Origin: Tubulanus polymorphus
Lineage: Eukaryota; Nemertea; Palaeonemertea; Tubulaniformes; Tubulanidae
Length of the DNA stretch: 64,000 bases
Reading direction: 5' to 3'
Assembly: GCF_964204645.1 (NCBI RefSeq)
Contig: NC_134028.1
Location: 13,443,263 to 13,507,262 of the forward strand
Under the pieces are notes generated by a model. It did not search any database, was not told where the DNA came from, and worked only from the letters and a program-made list of their open reading frames with translations. Positions 42,093 through 51,872 of this stretch are shown here, one piece after another. The position numbers were made by a program, and so were the translations under genes. Each line of letters opens with the position of its first letter. Positions within the stretch are counted from its first letter, which is position 1.

Positions 42093-42425
42093 AAACTATA
42101 ATATATTTTCATAACCGTGTGTATTTCAGTTGAATAATAGAATAATTATTATTATTTGAATATATTTGATTATATGAATTTGTGTATTGTAAATAAATCA
42201 ATTGGTCGCGGAGCGGAGCGGTAGCGAAGTGGAGCGACCAATTGATTTAATACAATATGCTTTTAAAATTTAAATTATTAATATCTTAGAATAAATATTT
42301 AGTTATAATATGAAATACACACGGTTATGAAAATATATTATAGTTTTAAATTACTCTTAATGTTTTGTTTTTTAATGAGCTCGACCGTTCGACCTTTGGC
42401 CTGAAAGCCCATTACCCCTATTACT
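42090..42425. repeat. Right terminal cassette of Polinton C, inner arm truncated
   Basis: The sequence from AACTATAATATATTTTCATA to the final CCCCTATTACT matches 3186-3515, including the GC-rich hairpin at 42203-42247. The inner terminus AGTAATAGG is missing where the polymerase fragment is joined. Confidence 0.8.
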
Positions 42426-42431
42426 AATATT

Positions 42432-43560
42432 GAATCTGATCTTTGTACCATTACAGTACAATGTTACGTAGCACTGTTCATTTGCTACCTCGGTGCTATT
42501 CACTGAACCGACAAAGAGTTCATCTTCCGATGCATTACTATTTTCCTCAGTCTCAACTCTCTGTACTTCCCTTCTGCGACATACTTTACGAAAATGTCCT
42601 ATCCCCTTGCATTTAAGACATTCTTTGCCATATGCTGGACACTGGCGTTTCCCGTGACGTGTCCCGCATTTTCCGCAGTTGAAAATGTCAGATCTCGTTT
42701 GCTGCTTCGCCGACGCCAGCTTATGCGTACCTGAACGCCGCTCTCGTGTCTTCGGTTTTTCCCTTGTTGACTGCTTGAACCTCTGACAATGTTCCGCCTG
42801 CCTCGAAAGAAATATCTTTTACTTGTTTCAATGGCAGTTCATTTGCTCGGCATATTGTGACTGCCTTTCCGAGAGTTAGATCTACTTCTCGCAACAGTCT
42901 CTCTTTTACTCTTTCGTTATCATATCCGCATACTATTCTGTCGCGCACAAGTTCATAGTAAAATGCACCAAAATCACAGTTCTTGGCTATCAAAAGTAGC
43001 TCGGTGACATACTGATCAATCATCCTCCCCCGGCAGGGATTCGAACCTGATGGCATCGAGATTGCCACGGCACGAAACCCTGCCATAATCGACCGTGTGC
43101 GCAGATACATGCGCGGTTCAAATCCCGGGTATTCCCATTTATAGGTCTTCCTGGAAATTTGCCTCAACGATTATACAACGAGCAATCTGATTGGTGCTGC
43201 CAGTTTTCGTTCGGAAAGCTGCGCATGTACCTGCGCGCCCGGTCTACTGATGCAGGGGTTCGTGCCGTGGCTGAGTGTAACGATGCCATCAGGTTCGAGT
43301 CCCTGCAGAAGAAGGATGACTTTCGTCTGATTTCTTCTTGCGAGTGTTGAATTTATACTTCTCCACTGTAACGTTTTTACGTGGTTCGCAATAGTCATCG
43401 AAAGCTTTCAGCACTGCGACTATTCTGTTGCTATCCGCTACCGACAATTGCAACGTATTGTATATGTCCCTACCTTCTTGACCTATGATATACAGGAATG
43501 CTGAACATTTCTCTGCATCTGTCTTGTCTTTCATCACTAGGTCTAGGTATAGTCTCATGG
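42432..43560 (-). pseudogene. gag: gypsy gag with CCHC zinc knuckle, interrupted
   Basis: The start (43289-43558) has KCSAFLYIIGQEGRDIYNT and FDDYCEPRKN, typical gag matrix/capsid sequence. A foldback insertion (43021-43325) interrupts it, after which YVTELLLIAKNCDF, RDRIVCGYDN and the ERLLREVDLTLGKAV helix follow. Past a frame break, CGKCGTRHGKRQC and CLKCKGIGHFRKVC form the nucleocapsid knuckles. A Glu-rich linker leads into the protease. Confidence 0.8.
43021..43325. repeat. Foldback insertion with two inverted tRNA-like (SINE-type) modules
   Basis: At 43025-43085 (minus) and 43250-43310 (plus) lie inverted copies of a module with GTGCCGTGGC, CGATGCCATCAGGTTCGA and a CCCTGC end. GGTTCGA(A/G)TCC matches the internal B box of tRNA-derived promoters and TGGCTGAGTGTAACG recalls an A box. 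The module pair interrupts gag at the segment encoding KKSDES. No complete tRNA cloverleaf is evident. Confidence 0.6.
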
Positions 43561-43724
43561 ACTGCTTCCACTTTTTCCATCTCTCCGAGAGGTTTTCATC
43601 GGAGAAATTTAGTTCACACGGCGGTTTTAAATGTTCCTTTCTACTGACTTTTATAGTCTTCCAAACATCTATTTACCCCGTACCGGCCTTGTCTGGTATT
43701 TACAGGTTCGGTACGCTGCCACCA

Positions 43725-43866
43725 TGTAACATAACGAACAAGTAACACACCATTAACTTGATTCTAGTTTTTTATTTCACTTCTTACTACAGTCTACGTG
43801 GCAGCCATTATCTTACACCACTAGATGGCAGCACTAGCTGGTTATATTCGATCATCTACTGTTACA
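43725..43866 (-). repeat. gypsy 5' LTR, 142 bp
   Basis: On the minus strand the LTR begins TGTAAC and ends GTTACA, perfect 6-bp inverted ends, followed by TGGTGGCAGCG as primer-binding site. It contains CCACTAGATGGCAGC on the plus strand (43818-43832). The Polinton D sequence GTTACTAAC starts at once after the LTR, so GTTAC could be the target site. The partner LTR is not in the window. Confidence 0.75.
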
Positions 43867-44070
43867 GTTACTAACAAATATGGAGATAAATTAGTTATCC
43901 ACTTACAATATGAAGGATTAAAAGGAAATAAATGTAAATTCAGAACATATTTACCAGATAGATTTCATAGATTATCAAGTGAAGATTTAGAAGAATTATG
44001 TTCTGGTGATTTCTATTTCATATATGAGGGTAAGAATGAAAAAGGGCACCATGAAATAGATTTCGAATAA
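43867..44070 (+). pseudogene. Small conserved Polinton protein cut by the gypsy LTR
   Basis: From VTNKYGDKLVIHLQYEG to the C-terminal KNEKGHHEIDFE it matches 41403-41756 at high identity. The first third of the gene is absent because the LTR occupies its place, so the annotated 5' residues are LTR sequence. Confidence 0.8.
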
Positions 44071-47000
44071 AATATGTAAAATCAATTTTAATAAAAAAAT
44101 GGATATTAAAATGGAAGCAAATAAGTACTACTGTTCAACATGTAAAATTGATATAGATAAATCTCAAAAAGCAAGACATAATAAAACTAAAACACATTTA
44201 GAGAATAAATTGAAATTAGAATATAAAGATGATATATTAGAAACTAAATTAGATGGAACATACAAATGTGACACATGTAATCAATCATTCAGTGAAAAAT
44301 GATATTATGAATAACATTTAAAATCTAAAAGTCATATTAGAAATATGAATAATGATATTTTAGGTGAACATTATTTTGATAATAATAATAATAAACCGAA
44401 GACAATTAAAAGAATAAAAGATACTCTAAATAATGAGAAATCATATATGGAAAATGTTAGAAATTATATTAATTCATTAGATAATAAAAAGGAAATAGAA
44501 ATAACCGAAGCATTCAAAAGTGATATTGGTCCAGCAGTTATCGAGTTTAAATTTCATAAAGGAAAAACATTAGAAGAAAATAAAAAACATTTAGAAAATA
44601 TGAAAAATATTATAAAAATAATAAAAGATGTTGAAAACCTTAAAATTAGTATATCTTCTAAAGTTAAATTTATAAAATCTGAAGATAAACCAATATATAA
44701 TATAAATTCTCATTCACAAAATATTATTTCAAAACAACATATAGATGATAAATTAGATAAATGTTATAATGAAGTAAAAACTAAAATAGAAGAGAAAGAT
44801 TTTGAAGGATCTGGTTTAATATTTGATGAAATAATATTAATGACTTTACATGTTTATACCACAAAATATAATAAGTTAACTAAATCAAAACCAATTGATG
44901 AAAATAATTTATCATATTATGAAGATGATAGTATAAATGGATCAAGTTATATCAAACTACCATTTAAAACAAATGCTGTTATAAATGTACAAAATTTTGA
45001 TGATAAATGTTTTCTATGGACAATTATAAGTTGCTTACATCCAACAAAAGATATTACACATACTTTTAGATTAACCAATTATAAACCATTTGACAATAAT
45101 TATAAGATAGATAATTACCTTTATACCTATCAAAATATTATGATTCAAATGATGTAATAGATATATCATATTATGAGAATCATTATATGTGGATTAAACA
45201 AATCGATTTATTTTTTAGAAGAGAAAATAACCACAATAAAATATATCTACGTAGAAAATGTTTACATATATTCAGTAATGAAAGTACATTATTAAATAAT
45301 AAACAATTATGTGAAAATCATGATTATTGTAAAATAGTTTTACCAAATGAAAAGGATAAAATATTAGAATTCAAAAAATATGATTACAAGAATAAAGTAC
45401 CATTTGTTATATATAGAGATTTTGAATCATTAAATAAAGAATTAACTAATCAAGATGGAACAGAAATTTATCATAAAAGAAAGAAATTAAATTCTAATAA
45501 AAATGATATAATTGATTATTCAAAATCCTCTAATAACAAATACTATTAAAAAGATTCATCAATCAGCTGCAGCTTTTGGATTATATATTAAATCTGATTA
45601 TCCAGAACTAATCAAAAGTGAGTATAATTATTACAGAAATGAAAATGTTATCAATCATTTTTGTGACTTATTAATTGAGTATGAAATAAAATTTAGTAAA
45701 CTATTAGATACAAATATAGAAATTATAATGAGAGAAGAAGATAAAGAAGCATTTGAGTTTGCAGATAAATGTTATTATTGTGAAAAGATATTTAATCTAA
45801 AAGACAAAAAAGTAAGAGACCATGATCATTTGAATGGAAAGTTTAGAGGTGCAGCGCATGAGAATTGTAACTTACAAGCTAAGAAAATTAACTTTGTTCC
45901 AGTAATATTTAATAATTTATCAGGATATGACGCACATTTATTTATCAAACAGCTATGTCATAAAATAGAAAGATTAAATTCAAATAGATTAAAAAATAAA
46001 ATACCAACTTATAAATTTAAAATGTTAGCTAAAACATCTGAGAATTATATATCATTCCAATTTGGGTGTCTAAGATTTATAGATTCATATAGATTTTTAG
46101 GTAGTTCATTAGATAACTTATCAAAATCATTAGTTGATGATGAATTAAGAATATTAAAACAACACTATCCAAATAATGATGATTTTCAATTAATGAGATA
46201 TAAAGGCGCAATACCATATTCATTTTATAAATCACATAATGATTTCAACATTACTGAATTATTAAAAGAACAATTCTATGATGAATTAAAAAATGAATAT
46301 GTTAAAGATGAAGTATATAATAGAACATTGAATATTTGGAATCATTTTGGAATGAAAAATCATGGACAATTAGTAGATTTATATTTAAAATCAGATGTAT
46401 TATTATTATCGGATATATTCGAAAGGTTTAGAGATGTAAATTGTAGCATGATAGCAACAGAATAGTCGCAGTGCTAATTGTAAGATGTTATTCATCACCA
46501 GGATTAACTTGGGATTGTGGTTTAAAATTTACAGATATAAAAATGGATTTGTTTACAAATATAGATCAAGTATTATTATTTGAAAAATCTATAAGAGGAG
46601 GAGTTTCAGGTGTATTAGGTGATATATATTTCAATGTAAATGATAATCCTGGATATAAGTTATTATATATAGATGCAAATAATCTATATGGTTGGGCAAT
46701 GATGGAACCACAACCTTATGGATTATTTGAAATAAGTGAAGTTTTACAACATGAAAATAATGATAAATTCGATTGGAAGAAAAGAATCCTAGATATTGCA
46801 GATGATTCAGATACTGGTTACTCCTTTGTTGTAGACTTGGAATATCCTGAACATATCAAATTTAAATCTAGAAATCTAGCATACTGTCCAGAACATAAAA
46901 CTGTGACACATAATGAATTATCAAATTATCAAAAAAGAATTAAACCCGAAAATCATATTCATACAGAAAAGTTAATGCTAACTCAGGAAGATAAATATAA

Positions 47001-47508
47001 TTATGTAGTACATTATAGAATGTTAAAGTTTTATCTAAAACAAGGAATGATCCTTAAAAAAAGTACATAGATATATTTCATTTAGTCAATCTAAATGGTT
47101 AGAAAAATATATAGATTTCAACACCAAATAGAGAACTAAAGCTAAAACTGATTTCGAAAAAGATTTCTTCAAGTTAATGAATAATGCATTCTATGGAAAA
47201 ACTTGTGAAAATATAAGAAATAGAAATGATATTGAGTTAGTCAGTAATGGTAAAAGAATTATACATTTACAAACATATCCTAAATTTATGGGTAACAGAA
47301 TATCTGATGAAAATTTAGCTGCAGTTAAAAGGAGGAGAACTTCTATGAAATTTAATAAACCAATTTATGTTGGAGCTACAGTTTTAGAATTATCAAAGTT
47401 ATTAATGTATGAATTCTATTATAACATATTACAACCTCATTTTGGAGAAAAACATATAGAAATCTTATATTTTGATACTGACAGTTACATATTAAAGATA
47501 ATAAAGTG
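43867..47508 (+). mobile_element. Polinton/Maverick D, fragment with intein-free PolB
   Basis: The fragment begins inside the small conserved gene where the gypsy LTR was inserted and ends just after polymerase motif C, with no terminal cassette. All genes are on the plus strand. Homology to Polinton stops at about 47508. An AGTAAT...ATTACT mini-palindrome 50 bases further (47557-47594) may be the last trace of an end. Confidence 0.8.
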
Positions 47509-47509
47509 A
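44099..47509 (+). pseudogene. polB: Protein-primed family B DNA polymerase, empty homing site, truncated
   Basis: In order: a zinc-finger head (YYCSTCKIDIDKSQKARH), an N-terminal domain (44345-45157) with YIKLPFKTNAVINVQN and CFLWTIISCLHP as in other Polinton polymerases, Exo I IYRDFESL, an endonuclease VII-like CYYCEKIF...RDHDHLNGKFRGAAH, Exo II NLSGYDAHLF, Exo III YLKSDVLLLSDIF, motif A LLYIDANNLYGWAMM, motif B LMNNAFYGKTCEN and motif C YFDTDSY (47469-47489), uninterrupted. The frame is broken at about 44300, 45157, 45530, 46465, 47068 and 47130. The gene stops about 20 bases after motif C, so the C-terminal TPR and thumb are lost. Confidence 0.85.
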
Positions 47510-47556
47510 TTACACCCTATTACAATGATTAGAGAACACAAAAGGCAACGCAGAAG

Positions 47557-47594
47557 AGTAATTATTAGGCCAGCCGTAGGCTGAGCCTATTACT
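47557..47594. repeat. 38-bp palindrome AGTAAT...ATTACT
   Basis: AGTAATTATTAGGC at one end and GCCTATTACT at the other pair imperfectly around a short GCCGTAGGC centre. The termini match Polinton ends (AGTAAT, AG...CT), so it may be a remnant terminus of Polinton D or a very small derivative. Confidence 0.4.
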
Positions 47595-49164
47595 ATACAA
47601 ATGGAGCGAATTTAAATGACATGGTTTCCACACAAAAGGCTCTTTTGCTTGCCAAGTGAGGGCATATTCGAACAAATCACGTATTTAAGCGTAATCCATT
47701 CTCGGAATCGTAGCGAGCAGAATTTTGAAATAGGGTCTCATAAAAATGTTTTCTGCATTTTTCACGAAAGTTAAATCGGGAAAATTTCAATTTTTATCAG
47801 CCAATCAGGAAGTTGTGTCTTCCCTGTGATTGGTTTATCTGAAAATATCAGCAGCTGTTCACGTGAATAATCGCGATTTCATTACTGGCGCTTTTGCGCA
47901 TGACGTCATGTATCAACACGCGACAATACTTCCGCGTTCGCTACGTGTTCGCTGATTGGCCCATTTACTGGGAAATTCCACAGAAGCCTAATGTGGTTTG
48001 TTACAAGCGCTGTGATTGGCCCGACCCGATTCTGGCATGGCTTTAGCTTAGTGGGTTCGAATCCCTTGACGGGTGAAGATGATGGATCCTATCAATATCT
48101 ATTGAAACAAATAAGTTTCCCGGTTGGGCAGCCGCGGATATCTACCGGAAGTGTTCCGGTTCGATATTTCGAGGTTTCTTTGAATTTTGGAGTGATATTG
48201 AAGTCCGGTAAATACCAGCGGTAGATTGTGAAAACCCATTGCATGATATTTGTATTACTTAATCAACGAAAAGCGTCGGGGCCGCGCCAGGAGTTTTCGT
48301 GATTCAAGTAGCGCAATAGCCTACTTCTTCGTGTTCGTCCACCTCAATTTTCACTCCGCCGATCTCTGACACGGCTCTGTCCCCGTCGGCGCTGTGATTG
48401 CACTTTCGTACCACCAAAATTTTTTATTTCTATATCAGGGAGGTTTGGAGAATAAAAAAGTCAAAATTTGGATATCACATAGACCTGATTTCATCGAATA
48501 AGTCGACCATGGTCGTTATGTTTCCGTACTTATTACCACCTAAAACCGTCTGAACAATTTTGTCACAACCAACATTTCGTTTACAGAAATCAGGTGTTCA
48601 CGTGAATCCGCGGTATCGTCTACTGTTTTACTTCCGGGTTTTATTTTAAGATTTAAAATTGTATTTCAAGAACGATTTCAATGAAGCCTTTAGTTGATTT
48701 GGTGTTTGGGAGGAATTTTTATTTGCTCTACAGAAAATTCATCCTTGACAATTGCGCAAGGTTCGCGAAAAAAAGGTTTTACCAAATCGGGTGTATGACC
48801 TTGATATGCTAATTAGCCATGTGCCCGAATTGCAAATTCAATCAAATTTTATTCTGCCAAAAAATGTTAAATACAATTCGCTTTCCGAGAGTTAATGGTA
48901 TGCTGCATGGAACAAAGTTGTTTTGAGATGGGTCTTGAAGCTATTGAGGTCGAGAGATAACCATCTAGATAGTTCGTGAGAGTTCCAAAGTTTTGAAGAC
49001 GCTTCAAGGTAATGTCTTGATATTTGTTTTATACGTGTATCTACCCTAGACACATCTTCAGGCCAAAAACTGGCCCTGTCAGATTCAAGATGGCCGACTG
49101 GCAGCCATTGTTGTTCGCCAAAATCAGCACTTTTCACACATTTTTGAAGTTTTCGAGGGAAATT
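47595..49164. other. No gene; one tRNA-like B box
   Basis: No credible coding region is present. At about 48035-48066, GCTTAGTGGGTTCGAATCCC resembles the T-arm half of a tRNA or SINE, without a complete cloverleaf. The rest is unassigned, with GC-balanced composition unlike the Polinton next to it. Confidence 0.35.
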
Positions 49165-50089
49165 TTGAAGACACTTTTATCAATAACCTTGATCATTCGT
49201 ATATATTTGTATCCCCCGAGGGCCCATCGGCATGAGAAAAATTAAGTCGATCGGACTCAAGATGGCCGTACTGTGACCTTTTTTGTTCCCAAAAATGTCA
49301 ATTTTGGCCTGAATTCTGAGTACTGTAGCTTTCTAATGGTGCGCCATGTTTCATTGCAATTTGTAATGGGTATTCTTTGGAAAGGGATCTTTTATATCCG
49401 AGAGGGTATTTTTGACCAGGCAATTATGACGCACTTGGCAGCCATCTTGGGGTCATCAGTACTCATTCGTAGGTGGAAAAAAAGTTTTTCCACATCATAA
49501 TTGATACTTAAGCATATTTTGCTACTATAATCAATTGGAAAGTTGTAGCTCATGAACATGTTCTATGATCGAGGTGAGTTTCAAGCTCATTGGTTTTTTT
49601 ATGGCCACCAGGGGGCGTTGAACAATACAATAACTTAATATTTCTATATTACATTCGTTCCTGCTGTCTGTGTTAACACACGATTTTACTATGTAAATGA
49701 TATTGAGCAGGGAGTGTATATTGATAAATATAACCCACAGATTACATCATTTATAAAAAGCAAATCTGACAGGCTGGCCATTGTGCCCCTTGGGGCTCTT
49801 GTAGTACATTAATATTGAGACAAGAGGGGGCGCTTATAGTGGAATTTGAAAGATTGAACAGAGGATTTATTCCTTATATCAAGTGGAATATTGTTCCGAG
49901 TTTTTGGACCTAGGATACTAATAGAGAACGATCGCTTAGTAGTACGAGAAAATGGAACACTCAAATCGTTACGGTTCCTTAATACTCTAGCTTGGTTTGA
50001 GAACCTGAAGTTACAAATATAATTAAAAATATAGCTGCAAAGCAGCGATAACGGGTTTTCTGCACAGTCTTAGAATCCTGTTCAACGGT

Positions 50090-50335
50090 GGATTTCAACA
50101 AAGCATTTGATAAGGCTCAACATCGGCATTACTAAAGAGGCTATTAGGAAACAGTATCAATGATAGGTCGTTTAAATGGCTCAGCAGTTATCTCTGAACG
50201 GAAACTTGTAACCGAAATCAACGGAACGCCTCATCTTGGAATGAGACGGTCTAACTAGTGGAGTCACGCAAGGTAGTATCCTAAGTCGTCTTCTGTTTAA
50301 TGTCCTGACAAATGACATACACAGTAATCCAAAAT
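50090..50335 (+). pseudogene. Relic of a non-LTR reverse transcriptase
   Basis: Short in-frame pieces read VDFNKAFDKAQH (the catalytic Asp motif of reverse transcriptase domain 3), WLSSYL, GVTQGSILSRLLFNVL and TNDIHSN, in that order, separated by stops and frameshifts. They are homologous to domains of the LINE at 58192-59796 but not the same subfamily. About 80 codons survive. Confidence 0.7.
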
Positions 50336-50390
50336 AAACCAGACCGAGTAAATTTCCAAAACAACCTTAACACACTGTTCGACCAAAAAC

Positions 50391-50705
50391 TTAATGTTCC
50401 GACAAAACCACGGGCGACAAAACCAAAATTATGAATTGTCGCGGGTGACAAAACCAAAATATTGAATTGTCACGGGCGACAAAACAAAAATAATGAATTG
50501 TCGCGGGCGATAAAACCAAAATAATGAATTGTCGCGGGCGATAAAACCACAATAATGAATTGTCGCGGGCGTTAAAACCACAATATTGAATTGTTGCGGG
50601 CGATAAAACCAAAATAATGAATTGTCGCGGACGACAAAAACAAACTATTGAATTGTTGCGTGCGACAAAACCAAAATAATGAATTGTCGCGGGCGACAAA
50701 ACAAA
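50391..50705. repeat. 31-bp satellite, short outlying block
   Basis: About ten units of the same 31-bp repeat as 51873-57092, with more variants. It is separated from the main array by the 155-bp tandem repeat. Confidence 0.9.
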
Positions 50706-50759
50706 ACTAGGGGTCCAGGGACACCATGCTCACTTGGGCAGTGGTTTCAAATGCTCAAC

Positions 50760-51540
50760 AATCTAACAATTTCAATACATAACGCCCTCTAGTGACCATA
50801 TACAAAAAACCAATGACCTTGAATCATAGAACATGTGACCTCAATCATAGAACATGTGAGCAGCTATGATTTTGTAATTGATTGTGATAACAAAATATGC
50901 CTCGTTACCAATTTAATATGGAAATACTAAATTATTCTACTATTCAACGCCCCCAGGTGACCATATGCAAAACCCAATGACCTTAAAACTCACCACAATC
51001 GTAGTACATGTCATGAAATACAACTTTGCAATTGATCATAGTAACAAAATATGCCTAGGTACCAATCTAATAAGGAAATACTAAGCCATTCTACTATTCA
51101 GCGCCCCCTGGTGACTATATGGAATAACTAATGTCCTTAAAAACTCACCACAATCATAGACGATGTCATGAACTACAACTTTGCAATGGATCATGGTAAT
51201 AAACTATGCCTAGTTACCAATCTAATAAGGAAAAACTAAGCTTTTCTACTATTAATCGCCCCCTGGTGACTATATGGAATAACTAATGTCCTTAAAAACT
51301 CACCACAATCATAGACGATGTCATGAACTACAACTTTGCCATTGATCATGGTAACAAAATATGCCTTGGTACAAATATAATATAGCGATACTAAGTTATT
51401 GTATTATTCAACGCCCCCTGATGGCCACATACAAAAACCAATGACCTTGAAACTCACCAAAATCATAGAACACGTTATGGGCTACAACTTTCCAATTGAA
51501 TATAGTAACACAATTTGCTTAGGTATCAATAATTTGTGGA
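50760..51540. repeat. 155-bp tandem array carrying CTCF-like motifs
   Basis: Units begin near 50783, 50948, 51102, 51257 and 51412 with CGCCCCCTGGTGAC-like sequence, then an AATGACCTTGAAACTCACCA-like segment and TACAACTTTGCAATTGATCA. An inverted single copy lies at 49500-49660. Each unit has one match to the core CTCF consensus on the minus strand. Confidence 0.75.
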
Positions 51541-51872
51541 AAAACTTTTTCCCACCTACGAATGAGTACTGATGACACCAAGATGGCCGCCAATTGCGTC
51601 ATAATTGGCTGATCAAAAATACCTGTCCCAGGTATAAAACATCCCTCTCTAAAGAATATCCATCAGCAATTGCAATGAGAAATGGCAAACCAGTAGGAAG
51701 CTACAGGACCTAGAATTCTGGCCAAAATTGACATTTTAGGGCACTAAAAAGGTCATAGGACGGCCATCTTGAGTCAGATCGACCCAATTTTCTTATGCTG
51801 ATGGGCCTTTGATAGATTCATATATAAACGAAAGATCAAGGTAATTGATCAAAGCGTCTTAAAGCGTCTTTC

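Larger units (their letters stand above)
28761..42425. mobile_element. Polinton/Maverick C, complete ends, nested in the gypsy element
   Basis: The 13,665-bp element starts AGTAATAGGGGTAATGGGCT and ends in its inverted copy, ...CCCCTATTACT, flanked by AATATA (28755-28760) and AATATT (42426-42431), a 6-bp target duplication with one mismatch. Removing it would make gypsy coding sequence continuous at the protease. All genes lie on the minus strand. The polymerase is reduced to a C-terminal fragment, and most large genes have a stop or frameshift, but six small genes are open. Confidence 0.9.
42426..43866 (-). mobile_element. Ty3/gypsy retrotransposon, 5' part (LTR and gag)
   Basis: On the minus strand the order is LTR (43725-43866), a primer-binding-like TGGTGGCAGCG right after the LTR, gag (about 43560-42600) and the start of pol up to KIRFNI at 42432. 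It continues at 28760 beyond Polinton C. Its LTR edge lies within the small-protein gene of Polinton D, directly before GTTACTAAC. Confidence 0.85.
49165..51862. mobile_element. Large inverted-repeat (foldback) structure
   Basis: The left arm 49165-49660 matches the right arm 51390-51862 in inverted orientation at moderate identity. Examples are CTTGATC near both edges, CTCAAGATGGCCGT versus its complement, and CACTCATTCGTAGGTGG-like versus CCACCTACGAATGAGTACTG. The interior contains a LINE relic, a short satellite block and the 155-bp tandem array, whose unit is also part of the arms. No transposase was found. Confidence 0.6.

Noticed and set aside
43021-43310. Functional tRNA genes
   Set aside because: Only A/B-box-like segments are seen; acceptor stem and anticodon arm do not pair, and the modules are inside gag.
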